Below, in pieces: positions 1-11,614 of a DNA stretch of 64,000 bases. The notes beneath the pieces are model-generated. The model was not told where the DNA came from. It ran no database searches and saw nothing but the letters and a program-made list of their open reading frames with translations. Numbering within the stretch: the stretch's first letter is position 1; each line of letters begins with the position of its first letter. The stretch comes from Sequoia sempervirens (Eukaryota; Streptophyta; Pinopsida; Cupressales; Cupressaceae): positions 122,097,394 to 122,161,393 of the forward strand of contig VDFB02252616.1 of the NCBI GenBank assembly GCA_007258455.2, written 5' to 3'. The position numbers and the translations under genes are program-made.

Positions 1-924
1 GAACAAATAACATTTTCATTTACATCATTTTCAAGAAATAGTTTTTTAGATCCATTTTGTTGTACAAAAATCAAATCAAATATGCAATGATCTCAAACAT
101 CTGAAGGTTTAAAAATCTTATATTTTTATATGTATTCTTGGGTGTATCGTGCATCTCACTATAAAAAAGACCGAATCTTTTTCTCCAATAGGGTAAACAC
201 ATAGATCATTATGATATAAATTTTTTTGATTACAAAGCTTTTTTTAATTACAAGATCCATAAAAAAATTGTTTTGTTTTGCAAAGTTTTCTACCTTGTGA
301 CTCCTCCAACTCTATTAAACTGGAGGAATGAGGAGTTCACAAGCTTGATAGGTGATGTAATAGGGAAGAGAGAAGAGTGGGATAGAGTATGATTACAATT
401 TGCACAATAATCTAGGAAACCTAAAAAAAATGGAATACGGAAGAGAGAAGAGTGGGACAAGGTAGCATGGACGTCTTAATGAGCCATTTGTATCACTATG
501 AAGGCCTAACAACTACTGTGTGTTGTTGTGATGGTTGTGCATAAGTTTTTGTGAAGGCTTTGGTGATCTAAAGTGGAGCTTGCAACTACAATATTTGATA
601 AAAATATACTTGGTGATCATTGTTAGAGAGTTACAAAATGTGAATTGTCCTCTATCCTATACAACTAATTTAAAGGAAGAAAAATATCAAACAATGATTG
701 AATCATAACAAATAGTCCAAAAACAATGAAATTTACTATCAAATGGTGACAAAGATCTTCTCTCTAAGTAATTTGCACATGGTGAATGAGAACATAATGA
801 GTAAGAAGTAAAATAGCACTGGATCATAGCACTACAAAATGGTCATAAGTTATGCAATGAAATTCACTATTCTTTTGATCACAAAGGAGATCAAGATAAT
901 AACCAACATACTGATGTGCACAAA
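1..924. other. Non-coding AT-rich sequence
   Basis: No gene is recognised. The only open frames are short and lack codon-like composition or familiar motifs. The stretch holds homopolymer runs of A and T and ends where the first repeat structure of the window begins. It may be degenerate transposon sequence, but I see nothing that identifies a family. Confidence 0.5.
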
Positions 925-1820
925 GAATGTTTATGGAGTGCAAACTTCCTTACAAATAAATTACCATGCAACAGAGTTTGAGATGAATTGCACCTGCTAT
1001 TTTATGTTGATATGGATATGTTCTAGCCTATAGTTAATTGTTGCAGCATAATAGATATGCTAAATAGTTGTTCATATACCATTGTTTCAAATTCTAAATT
1101 GCTATACTGAATCTTTCACAATTATTTGCTTCATTTATTTGATCGAAGAAAACCTATTGTATAGAATATGCTCTCAAAATCACACTAAAATCCTTTATTC
1201 TAGGATGACTGTTCAAAATCTTTCTCATCAAAAAATGAACAAAAGCATCAGTCATTAACTTGAACTTTGCAAGTGTTTTATAAAATTATAATTTTCCACT
1301 CTCTTTTCCATTCTGAATTTTATTCCCAATTTCATCCATGAAGAACTTCCTCATCCTATAGATCCTGTTGTTATCCATAACTTTTCTAGGTGTCGAGGAT
1401 AGCTTCGTGTTTTTACCCAAGCAGCAATTGACAAAATTTGGCCTTACCAGATTTGATCTAGTAAGACCAAATTTTGTAAATTGTTGCTTGGGTAAAAACT
1501 TGAAGTTATCCTCGACACCTGGCAAAGTAAGATCTATAGGCTGAGGAAGTTCTTCATGGACGAAATTGGAAATAAAATTTAGAATGGAAAAGAGAGTGGA
1601 AAATTATAATTTGATGAAACTCTTGCAAAGTTCAAGTTAATGACTAATGCTTTTGTTCATTGTTATGATGGGAAATATTTTGAATAGTCATCTTAGAATA
1701 AAATATTTTATTGTGATTTTGAGAGCATCTTCTATACAACAGGTTGTCTTAGATCAAATAAATGAAGCAAACAATTGTGAAAGAGCTAGCAAGTTTGAGA
1801 ATGTTTATGGAGTGCAAACT
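925..1820. repeat. 22-bp exact direct repeat pair (925-946 and 1799-1820)
   Basis: The same 22 bases (beginning GAATGTTTATGG and ending TGCAAACT) occur at 925-946 and 1799-1820 in the same orientation. The second copy lies at the outer right edge of the large palindrome and the first lies just outside the left terminal inverted repeat. Both therefore mark edges of the surrounding foldback structure, probably a duplicated end of one element. Confidence 0.7.
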
Positions 1821-2847
1821 CATAGCGCGAGCGCATTATAACATGCTCACATTATTTCACGTTAAAAAAAGAAGAAAAAAGTGAAATTATTTTCCTTGGA
1901 ATACCAACCCAAAGGCTTGGAAGGAATTCCCAATGAGGCTAGAGACATTTTTTTGCAAATTCTACATTTTTTCACATAATCAGGTTCATGGTCACCATTA
2001 GGATTGCATCTAGTACAATATCAACAAAATCAAACACATGAGTAATGTTAGGTTCTCTCTTAGCTATCCAACGATGTAATTTTTTTCACTTTTTGACAAT
2101 GTTAAGCCTTTCTTCCATAGTTTCTTTTGTTTGTATGTCTCTTTTTTTCCAAAAAGTAGTGTTTGGTGTATTTTTTGTTATAAATTAACCGTTCATCAAA
2201 ATTTCAATTAAATTACATTTTTAGAAACTAGACTCCATTCTACAATTTTATTTTATTTTTTAAAAAAATCTATTATTTTCCAAAATTTGTAGGGGGAGCA
2301 TGGCCAAAATTCTACTTTTACAGGAAGTGCCCACTTAGAAAATTAGTAAAAAATCAAATATTCATTAAAAAATTATTAGAAAAATCATGCATCAACTAGA
2401 TACTGTTAGCTGACTTCTAACCATAGTGATTTTAAAAATACTACAAAAAAGTTCACCATACTAGGGTCGTACACGAGTTGCTATGCTATGTTTTTTAAAA
2501 AAAATAAAACCAATTTTTGTACGTCCCTCTTTTGAACCCCTTAATCTAAACTATTTTCAAAATAAATTAGTAGTTTAGAAAGTAGACTAGGAGCACTTTG
2601 ATCCTTGTTTTTGTTCCATCTCAAAATTTTGAGTGTAACTATCCTCAATTTCACGTCTAAGGTCAACATTTCCTAATTTAAAAAAAAAAATTGGCCACTT
2701 AAGCCTCCTTTTTGGGAACCATCTTGGTGCACTTACCCTGGTATATGAAAAAATATTTAGCCTATCTATTATGCTACAACAATTAATTATAGACTAGAAC
2801 ATATCCATATCAACATAAAATACTAAGTGCGATTCACCTCAAACTCT
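973..2847. mobile_element. Putative TIR (foldback-type) element, about 1.9 kb
   Basis: Bases 973-1080 and 2740-2847 are inverted copies of one another, about 108 bp each and roughly 85-90% alike by eye. They include matching blocks such as ACATATCCATATCAACATAA on the right arm and its complement on the left. They enclose the 0.7 kb palindrome at 1095-1800 plus AT-rich sequence without coding signal. Long terminal inverted repeats around non-coding sequence fit a non-autonomous DNA transposon or foldback element. I see no transposase and could not define a target-site duplication, so the superfamily is open. Confidence 0.5.
1095..1800. repeat. Large imperfect palindrome (arms about 350 bp)
   Basis: The sequence reads nearly the same on both strands around a centre at about 1454, where AGAT and ATCT flank the loop TTG. 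The left arm runs from about 1095 to 1452 and the right arm from about 1456 to 1800. The inner 80 bp of each arm (including TTTTTACCCAAGCAGCAATT on the left) is best conserved; the outer part has small indels. A transcript would fold into one very long hairpin, a shape typical of foldback MITEs and of young inverted duplications that feed small-RNA pathways. The open frames overlapping it are by-products of the symmetry. Confidence 0.85.
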
Positions 2848-3086
2848 ATTGTACTTGAGTATGATAGTACCTAAGCTTCTAGTGTTTCTAGATAGAACCT
2901 ATAGCAGAAAAGTGTAGTCTCCATCTGTAGGAACCATCTTTGGAGCTCTTCCCTAAAATGAGGGTTTAAAACATTAGAAGAAAAGCAATACCATAATTCT
3001 AAAGTAATAATTTGTATCAAGCCAAATGTTAGAAAGTATAATTAAAAAGAAAAATCCTTATATTTGGACCTCAAATTGGACCAAGT
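2848..3086. other. Non-coding sequence between repeats
   Basis: No coding frame, RNA gene or repeat is recognised between the right terminal inverted repeat and the tandem repeats that begin at 3087. Confidence 0.4.
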
Positions 3087-3365
3087 AGATTTATGATTTT
3101 ATCTTTATAATGTAGTAACTTTCTCTGTCAAAGCTTCATGATCTCAAATTGGATCTCCAGTTGGACCAATAAAATTTATGATTTTGTCTTTAGAATGTCA
3201 GAACTTCCTCTATCAGATATGAAATTGATGCAATAGATTTTTGATTTTATCTTTAGAATGTACGAACTTTCTCTATTGGATATTAAAGATGTTAGGTTGG
3301 ATGTTCAATTGGACTAGAAGATTTATGATTTTTTCTTTAGAATGTAGGAAATTCCTTTGTCAAAT
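3087..3365. repeat. Four imperfect tandem repeats
   Basis: A unit built on GATTTATGATTTT followed by CTTTAGAATGTA and an ACTTTCTCT-like tail starts at 3087, 3172, 3235 and 3319. The spacings are 85, 63 and 84 bases, so the second unit has lost about 20 bases. The text between cores (TTGGACCAA-like) is also shared. It is a small degenerate minisatellite with no coding content. Confidence 0.75.
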
Positions 3366-5690
3366 AGTCAGAAATTCCTACACCTAGGTTCTGCTTCCTA
3401 GCGAAAACACCTAGAAGTGTTTCACACTAGCTCAAGTTACTCTCGAACCTAGTTATGACACTGATAGCAATCCATTTTTTCCTGCATTGTCCATACCCGA
3501 ACATTTCATCATAATCTATTCTTCTTGTACATAAAAATTCCACATATTAACCCCTTCTAAATAAAACTAAAAAGCATCATAAAACCATAATTAATAAATC
3601 ATTTCAGCTTTAAAAAGAATCTGATGTCATTTACTATAAAAAATCTATATAAATCACAAAAAATCCATGAAGCCATCCATCCAAAGATAAAATAAGCAAT
3701 GTAAGGATTTAAGCAATATAAGTGCAAAGGGTTATGGTGTAACGATAATGGAATTTCCATAAGAGCACAACTGAGGAACAAATTCTTGTGACTGTAATTA
3801 TGTGATCCATAACTTTATTGGTCATGTGGCATAGTTGTGCTATAACAAATACAGGATGCATTCATGTGTGACCCAAGTTTAATGTGGCTATGTTGTGATA
3901 GAAATGGAGGCACTCGTATGAGCACAATTCATGTACAAATCAATGTCATCACAATTAGGTGTCAATCATCATTCGATGCATTTAGGTTGAATCAAGTTTA
4001 ACAAGTTATGATGTAGTGATAGCATGATCCAAGAGCGATTACCTCTTGCTATAATAAAGAGCCTATAACTATAGTTGATATGCAGAGTGGTTGTATTATA
4101 TCAATTATGTAACTTGCATTCAAGCACAACCCATATTTAATAGGCTATTATAGAGAGTGATCAAGATTTTCTTAACCTTATGAATGTTACTTAAAAGTGT
4201 ACAACTTAAACTACAAACCAAGTTGGTTACATACTTGAATGTAATCTTAGGTTACCAAAAACTATAATAATGGGATCTACTAATAACCATTATGGGAAGT
4301 ATTAAAGCAAGACCCATGATATATAGGATACATTTCCCTGATTAGGTTTACATATCATAATGATCAAACACAAGCTTCCCACACACTCTAGGATACAATC
4401 CAAGATCATACCACAACCCTATCAAGACATCTAATTTTCTGACCCAAGATTTAAGGTTGTTTTTTAGTACCAATATAAGCATTGGTAAGAGAATGACTAG
4501 GGTACAAACCCCAGGCCTTCGTAGAAACATAAACCATAACTCTCTAAGTGGATTAGTGAGGTTGCAATACCACAAATATTAAGACATTATTGCAAATAAC
4601 AAAATATTGCAATCTAAAGATTATAGCCAATAACAAGCACACTATGTAGTTTAGTGACATTTGTAAAAGAGTGACAATCACTTGAGGTGTGATAGGATAA
4701 TAAAGCTCAAACCTTGCATAATAAAGTGGATATTTTAACAGTGAGTTTCCTTACCCGCTTGCTAAACTTAAGGGGTTTTCAAATGCTATTAGAAGTATTA
4801 GACAAGGAAAATGCAATCAGGGAATGACTGTCCAAATGAAGTAAAAGTGGTAATAATAGGTTCAATGTTTCTCCTTAGCCATTGTATAATGGAGGTAGTG
4901 GATTGCATGTTTGATCAGTGTTTTAAGACTCATCAAAGATGGGAGAATAATGAATAATACCTTGTGGACTGTGAAGTAGTGACAATAAGGTTGAAGGATC
5001 TTAAGACCCACAATACCATGAAATAATGAGTCCCCTATAGTAAGTAGGTAGTCTATAGGGCATAGTTTGATTTTATAGAAGGATTCTCATGAAAGGAATC
5101 TTCAAGTTACAGTGAGTGAGTTGTTTGAGATTGTAGCTGAGGGTGCAATACCTAGTCTTAAAGGTAGTTAGAAAATTAGTAAATGTGTAAGAAAATCAAA
5201 TCATACACAAAAAAAAAATCACATGTTATCTTGCATAATTCCTTGAGTTTGAAGAAAAAAATCTCATTGTATCTCGATGAAAGTAGTGACCTTAATTGTC
5301 AATCAATGATAACCATGATTTTATAACATGTTGTTGTGTTTATGGAGGTATCATTTTAAGCAAGATAGTGAGTGGTGGTTTGGAACAATGGTAGGTATGA
5401 AGGACTTGCTTTATATGCATGCTATGCAGTCTAGCTTAAGACAATGTTATTAGAAGAGATTAAAGGTGGATTATGGAACCTAAGGGTTACCATGACAAAG
5501 ATTAAAGAAAATATTGATATCTATTTAAAAGCCACTGTCATGAAGATATTAAAGATGTCACATGCAAAACCTTAGTAGTTGGAGTAATGAATATAGTGCG
5601 AAAGAAGACAATGTGTTGGGATAGATTTAAGAGATCTCCACATTACCTAATCACAAGCAAATACATCATTTATTTATTTTATTTAAATTA
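3366..5690. other. Non-coding region, no gene recognised
   Basis: Composition is AT-rich with stops in all frames. The frames at 3599-3781 and 4348-4575 on the minus strand are short and do not resemble known domains. I see no RNA gene or clear transposon terminus. Confidence 0.45.
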
Positions 5691-5815
5691 AAATAAATCA
5701 TTATAAACCCTATATAGGATATATTGATACTTCAAAAGCATCCGATTTATTTTTTTACATTAAAAGAAATCATTCTAAACCCTATATAGGATACATTGAT
5801 ACTTCAAAAGAATTT
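5691..5815. repeat. Tandem duplication, period about 72 bp
   Basis: The block around AAACCCTATATAGGAT followed by TTGATACTTCAAAAG occurs at about 5705-5745 and again at about 5777-5817, with few mismatches. The shared sequence extends upstream over AAATCATT. The core CCTATATAGG is itself palindromic. Confidence 0.75.
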
Positions 5816-5991
5816 GAAGGAATTTAAGATTATGAAAATATATGTCAATTAAATACCTAGATTACAAACAGTAGCACAAACAATGTTACCCTTGTTGAGA
5901 AAAGAAGGAATGAGATAAGTAGCAATGAATCCTATTCCTCCTTTAATGCACATCTCCTTACCATTCTCTGTCATTCTTTACTAAAACACTT

Positions 5992-6126
5992 CTCCATTTT
6001 GGCAGGCTATGCTTGAAAATAAGGTTTCCATGAAGGTTTTAGAGTATGTTTATTAAAATGAAAACTCCATTCTGGTGGGCTACGCTTGAAAATAAGATTT
6101 TTACGAAAAATTTAGAGTATTTTAGT
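5992..6126. repeat. Tandem duplication, period about 73 bp
   Basis: CTCCATTTTGGCAGGCTATG followed by CTTGAAAATAAG at 5992 recurs at 6065 with transitions, and both copies continue into a TTTAGAGTAT block. It lies 180 bp downstream of another pair with almost the same period but different sequence. Confidence 0.75.
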
Positions 6127-6159
6127 AGGATATATTCTTTATTCCTTAAATGATTTATT

Positions 6160-6364
6160 TAAATGGATTGTGACTAACTAAATGACTAACTATTTAGTCA
6201 TTTTAATTTGTGTGACTAAATGTTTTTTAGTCAATGACCAAATTAGTCATTTATTTACTCATTTATAGCTGAGTTGCAAAAAATTAGTAGAATTTAGTCA
6301 TTCTTAGTTGTTGTGACTAAAATTTTTAGTCACATAGTCATTTATTTGTAAAATTCTACTAGTG
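6160..6364. repeat. TAGTCA/TGACTA-rich foldback (possible MITE)
   Basis: About a dozen copies of TAGTCA or its complement TGACTA occur in 200 bp. Bases from about 6284 (TTAGTAGAATTTAGTCATT) pair with the end near 6362 (GTAAAATTCTACTAGT), so the right half folds on itself. The right edge abuts the first recognisable retroelement sequence, suggesting a short inverted-repeat element inserted at or truncating it. TGAC cores resemble WRKY W-box cores, but no regulatory role is shown. Confidence 0.55.
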
Positions 6365-6579
6365 TGGAACCTACAAAGACCATGAAAGAAAAATTTTTCC
6401 CTTATAAAATACCCTTCTTTCACGCATCTTTGTATGAATTTATGAGAGTATCAACAGATGGTAGTTTAGTTTTGTGTGTCCTCCTCATGCTCCCATTTAG
6501 AAGGATAATCCATTGTATGGATCTCAGGGAAAGGAAAGGTTGTTGTGAATGTAGTAGTTATAATGAATGATAATGGCCT

Positions 6580-6850
6580 CAGGAACAATAGAAAGTTCAC
6601 AAAGATAGAAAAATCTTATTCTTCAATCTTGTAGAAGTTGCTGAAGGATAAGATCATAACCTTGGAGAACCCTCGACCTCTCAAGAAACCTTACCCTAAT
6701 TGGTACAATGTGAATGCCTTCTCTCAATACTATCGAGTCAACATACATGATACTGAATGTTGTATGCACTTGTATCATGAGATATAGGACCGCATCAAGG
6801 ACTCTACTATTTGTCTCAATGGGAGTAAACAAACTATAAATAAATTAGTG
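6580..6850 (+). pseudogene. Ty3/gypsy Gag fragment with decayed zinc knuckle
   Basis: In the frame starting at the KFTK motif (about 6594), translation gives a KPYPNWY block followed by YRVNIHDTECCMHLYHEI. This is the C-terminal Gag signature of plant gypsy elements (C-x2-[HY]-x-GHDTE-x-C-x2-L-x-x-x-I). The first Cys appears as Ser (AFSQYY) and the conserved Gly as Ile, so the knuckle is damaged. Several TAG codons interrupt the frame. The upstream part of Gag is missing or unreadable beyond the foldback at 6364. It continues, after frame changes, into the protease at 6990. Confidence 0.65.
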
Positions 6851-6989
6851 GTGAAATAAAATAGTCAATATACATAGACCCATTTCCATCACATTCTGCT
6901 AACTTAATTATTGATCCCTTTGATTCTACCACTCAACCAAAGGCGTATGTTAACATGGTTATGGTTGCTCTTTCTACACAACCTGTGAC

Positions 6990-7480
6990 TTGTTCATCAG
7001 ACGTAATGTTCACTTTGCAGGATATACGCTTGAAAAATAAGCCCTCTCCCCTTTAAATTCATGCTTTCCTCAATGGGAACATTATGATGGGGGTCCTAGT
7101 AGACCCTGTGAGTTGAGTGAATGTCATTACTGAGGAGACATTGTGGATGAATTGACTACAAAGGGAGGAGTATGAAGAAACAAAATCTACCATCCGTACG
7201 CATAATGGCCTCTCTCTCAAGCCATATGGCTCAATAACTCTTTCCATCCTAGTTGGACCTAGAGTTGTGAACACAAATTTTGATGTTATTTTAGAATCAG
7301 ATTTGTTCAAAGTGAAGTTAGGCATACCTTGGCTAGCTTCCATGAATAGAATCCCTTTCATCATTCATAAGTGTTTAAAATTATCCTATGAAGGTGTTGT
7401 ACATGTCATGCATGACACTAGATACCAGGCATTGGTGTCCCATGGGGATTACTCATTGAATCATTTTGTCCTGCCTTGAT
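6990..7480 (+). pseudogene. Retroviral-type aspartic protease fragment of the same gypsy element
   Basis: The frame carries GVLVDPVS (aspartate codon at 7102-7104) followed by VNVITEETL, matching the flap-proximal DxG-x-x-VNVI block of plant gypsy proteases. Further on come KPYGSITLSILVGP, DLFKVKLGIPWLASM and HKCLKLSYEGVVH, a C-terminal pattern typical of Gag-Pol proteases. The active-site DTG/DSG triad reads D-P-V and the next codon is TGA, so the enzyme is dead. Downstream there is no RT, which would normally follow. Confidence 0.7.
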
Positions 7481-9040
7481 TGTTCCACTTCCCCCAAGAA
7501 CATACCTACTTTACCGAAACTATGTGAAGTATAAGATTGGGGGCAAAGAACAACTAAATTCGACGCTTCTGATTGCACAGTAGAAAGCTGCCTCCCCTTC
7601 TCAAAAGGGAAAGGAGATGCCTATACTTCCTCAGGGTGTCTCTCCCACTCCTCTTATTGAAGAAGAGTTTTGGATGAATACTCCTAGCGTTTATATGAGA
7701 AGTTTGATTGTTCCTACTTGGCGCAAAGCTAAGATTAGGATATCAAAACTTCTTACTATTCCTCTTGGATCTTGGCCCTACCTATATAGTAGAAGGAAGG
7801 GTCCTCATAAGGAATCCTCTATGTCTTGGCCTACACAGCTTCCCACCACTCCTACTCCCAACAAAGTGAATGGGAAGAGTGCTACTGCTGAGGCGCTAGA
7901 ATCGACTCCCCCGACTGTCTTTCAATCTCTCCCCCTCCTATTTAGGAGTTTTCTCCTCCAGTAGAAATGGATGTGATGGACACCCTTATGGATAAGAAAG
8001 ATCCTTTTTTCCCTTTATAGGACCTAGCCTCTAACTTGAAGTCATAGAAACTTCCTTGTGCATGAGCACAAGCATTGGAGAAATGCTCTGGTGGTTGAGT
8101 AGGCTGCTTTGCAAAAAAGGGAAGAGGAGTCAACTGCCCATGCTCTAGGAATTTCTGATACATCCTCCTCTCTCCTCCCCTCTACTTTCCTTCAGTTGAG
8201 TTCAATATCACTTCCAGATGTTGCTATGAATGTGAGTGCACCTGACTCCAAAAAGGTATAGGTGTTTATTGCTCCCTTGACTGAGCCACCCCTGTAGTAT
8301 CTACCATGGTTTTCTCCTCCTCCTCTTTTCCTCTTACCTCATTTGTAGGGAGATCACATCCCCTGATGAAGCAGAATATAGAGGTTGTCCCTTCTAGCAA
8401 TGGAGGGTATAAGAGGAGTGCACCTTCTCCAAAGGGTGGTCCTACACTAGCTTGTTATTTCCTAGTAATGAAACAAGTTTTGGCCTCCCTTGAGTTTGTC
8501 ACCACTCTCGAGTCACTCGATGAGCAAAGCAGTAAATCTCAATTGTCATCCTCCCCATTTGTTGAGGCATGACATGTAACTTCTAGAAAGTACATGTTTA
8601 ACTCTCTAGATGAAGTTATGGCCTTGTCAGTAATCTTCACAAAATCGATGACCATAGCTCCATAAGAGACGAATGGAGAAGAACTTATGGGCCTTCTTCC
8701 TTAGCCCTTGTTGTAGGAGGGTTGGAAGCACCTCCCCTTAATATTCCACCATGGTAGGCTCATCCTCCTTCCCCTTATAATGATCTAGATTGGGAAGTTA
8801 ATGGCCTCTTGGTCAATGAATGTTAGGGGAGGCCCCTTCTTTATCTTTAGATTAGAAGTGTGTGTGTGTGTTGTGATTTGTTCTCCCATGCTTTTGTTAT
8901 GTGTTCCTCAATCACCCTTGTCACCCTTTTTGGTGCTTGGATATAGGAGTGATTTTGTGTCATAAAACTTCTTCTATTTGTATCATCATTCTTCCTTTGT
9001 TATGTGCTTTGATTTTCAACAAATTGGGGATGATGTGAAG
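7481..9040 (+). pseudogene. Pro/Ser-rich degenerate tail after the protease; no RT or integrase
   Basis: Frames at 7617-7964 and 8306-8572 are rich in Pro, Ser and Thr and continue the strand of the protease. No RT (YxDD), RNase H or integrase motif is seen in any frame. The region also has a short GT repeat near 8858. It ends in purine-rich ATTGGGGATGATGTGAAG, a possible polypurine tract, immediately before a TG-starting LTR candidate at 9041. It could be the end of a Gag-protease-only non-autonomous element or a pol deletion. Confidence 0.4.
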
Positions 9041-11108
9041 TGTTGGGGGAATTTAGGCTTCCCTTCCATGACCCAATTATTTATTTTTACTTTTTCTTCT
9101 TGTGAATTTTTCACATGGTCTGATATAGTAAGGGGTTGATGATAGTTCATTTATATACTATTATTATACTTATATATTTATGAGCAGCTCTGACCTCAAA
9201 ATATTAGATCACTCCTGTATCTTTTATTCGTGCTATTTCTCTCTCACTCTATTATATTTCTCTCTTCTTTTCTTGACTTTTCCATCGCATGTGTGATAAT
9301 GTTACTTTCACAATCCTTTGATTTTCAAAAAATGCATTCATTGCCAAGGAATCTTTTCTTGAAAGTCCTTGAAATATTTTTTGAATAATTGCATTCTCAA
9401 CTTGAATCTCTAGTGGAACATGTTTCCTTCATCATGGGTTCACAAAGAAAGAACTTGAGAACTTTCCTTTGAAGTGGGAGTAGTTTTTCCTATGGGAGAA
9501 ACCTCGACCTTCCCCTTGTGAGGGGGAGTCTTCTTCCTTTCGAATTCCTTGGTGAAGTGAACTTCTTTCGAAAGGATTCCTTGATGATGAATAGATTTGA
9601 GAAAAAGTGTCTCTTTTTAAAAACACTTTCAGACAATGCATCCCTTGAGTAGACCCCTCTTCTTTTGAAGGGTTCCCAAGGGACCCCTTTGAAAGCCTTC
9701 CAATTCATTGACTATTTGTGTGACTGTCTGCTTATTTTCCTACATGGCTACTTGTTTCTTGGAATGTTTTATCTACGAATTAACATGTTGCTTTATAGGT
9801 GCATTTGTGAAGTGATTTCCAGTTTGACTCTTTGGAGTCCTCTTACATCAGACTTCCTTCATGAGAGAGAACTTGGGGATTTCCTTCTTGTAGGTCTACA
9901 GGCCTGTAAGGCACTTACTTCAATGGGCTTCTTTCATGAAAGAGAACTTGGGGGTTGCCTTCTTGTAGATATGTGGGCTTGTAAGATGCTTTCATCATGC
10001 GAGATTTGTCCATCATTGGTCCAAGGGCTTTCAATGTACTTTGTGCAACTTCATAGTTCTATGAGGCTATGGAGTCCTTTTGTTCGAAACTCCTTGGGGA
10101 GAGTACCTGTGGAGTCCTTTTCCTTCCCTGTGTTTTCAATTTCACTAGATTGCGGTCTACTTCCTTGATGGTTCAGGTATACATTTCTAACCTTAATAAC
10201 TCCTCGATCTACTTTACTGAATGCTCATCAATATGTACGCTTGCCAAAGTTGGGGAAACATGTATAGGATAAAATTTTCACCCTTGTACAAATTCCCCTT
10301 TCACATACCCTCACCTTAGAAAATCAAATCCAAAGTTGAAATTCCACATCACCCACCTACCTTCTATCCACTTGGCATTTGTCTTGTGCATCGGTGAGAG
10401 AATATTTTTGGGGATGAATGTGTAGTGCACAGATGTTTGTGCATTGTGTTGTCCTCCTTGATGAAATATTGCATTTGAAGTTGGAAGAGGCATTTCACAC
10501 CTGATTGGGGCCAAATTGTAACATCCTTCTTCAACCAACTGACCTAAAAATGCCTTATTCCTTCTCATCCCACCTTCAAAAACATCCATTCTCACTTTGT
10601 TTCATCCTCTAGACATTCAATTTCATTCTCTACACATTCAGTCACTTCGTTTCATCCTCTAGACATTCATTTTCATTCTCTACACATTCAGTCACTTCAT
10701 TCTTCACATTTTGACTCTCTCAAACAACATTCTCGCATTGCACTTTTGTGCATTGTAGTTAGCTTTGAAGCTCCATCAAATCCACATTGAAAGTGTGAGG
10801 CAAGCCATAGAAGTTGTGGGCTTGGAGTCCTACTAGACCTCCCTTCATCACCACTATCGTTGCGGTGACTTTACCAAGTCCATACCTTGCATCCTTCTCC
10901 ATTGGATAGTGAGTTTTTGGGTGGAGGTGGTAATGCTTCACTCCTCTCCTTTGTGATTTGATAGAGTAGCATATTGCTTTGTAGTGTTCATAACAACCTT
11001 TCTTTCTTTCATTATCACATACTCTACTTTGTTGCCTTCTCATTGGTTTGGAGGTGGAAACACCAAAATGGGGGTTTGACTAAGGCAGGCCCCTATACAA
11101 CCCTAACA
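9041..11108 (+). mobile_element. Candidate 3' LTR, about 2.07 kb
   Basis: The stretch begins TGTTGGGGG and ends CCCTAACA, giving the TG...CA ends and short terminal inversion (TGTTGGG/CCCTAACA) expected of an LTR. It is preceded by a purine-rich run on the same strand as the gag-protease remnant. No matching 5' LTR is found upstream in the window, so LTR identity cannot be confirmed from a pair. No target duplication can be checked for the same reason. Confidence 0.35.
10593..10692. repeat. 50-bp tandem duplication
   Basis: Two head-to-tail 50-bp units (10593-10642 and 10643-10692) begin CACTT and end CACATTCAGT, with about two mismatches. A partial third CACTTC follows. It lies inside the candidate LTR 9041-11108 and probably arose by replication slippage. 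Confidence 0.9.
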
Positions 11109-11614
11109 ATTTTCCCTCTTTCTTGTGTGTAGGTGGATGTATGTGTGGAGCTAGTTGGTGAACTGGTGCTTTTTTGAGATTATCTTTGTCACCCTAGCAT
11201 TTATCTACTTGCTTTATCATCCCTGTCTCTATTTCTCATACTTTCTTATTCTCTTTTTCCCATCACAATCAACTAGCTAGGTTGTCATTTAGTTTTTAGG
11301 TAGTTTGTATTGCATTTCATGTTTTCTAGTTGTATAGATGCTAGTGCACCCAAGAGATGCTAGTGTGTCATGTTTTCATCCCAGAACCACATTGTTGTCT
11401 TCAGAAAGAGAGTTGTATAAGGTACAATATCGACTCCAAAAACTAGTTCGGCTAACTTAAACCTAAACTCTAGGTCTATAGAGTGACAAAAATACTACAT
11501 AGTCCTCTTTATTCTTGATCCCCATCCTTTTAGAGTGAGGTAAGTTAGGGCATCCCCCCACTTTCAACTCTCCATGACCTAGAGCCTTGACATGGTTTTT
11601 CCCCCTCTTACAAT
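11109..11614. other. Non-coding sequence
   Basis: No open frame of note, RNA gene or repeat is seen between the candidate LTR and the first 1.27 kb direct repeat. Confidence 0.4.

Noticed and set aside
1286..1525. Minus-strand frame of 79 codons
   Set aside because: It spans the centre of the palindrome, so the frame is a product of symmetry rather than of coding selection.
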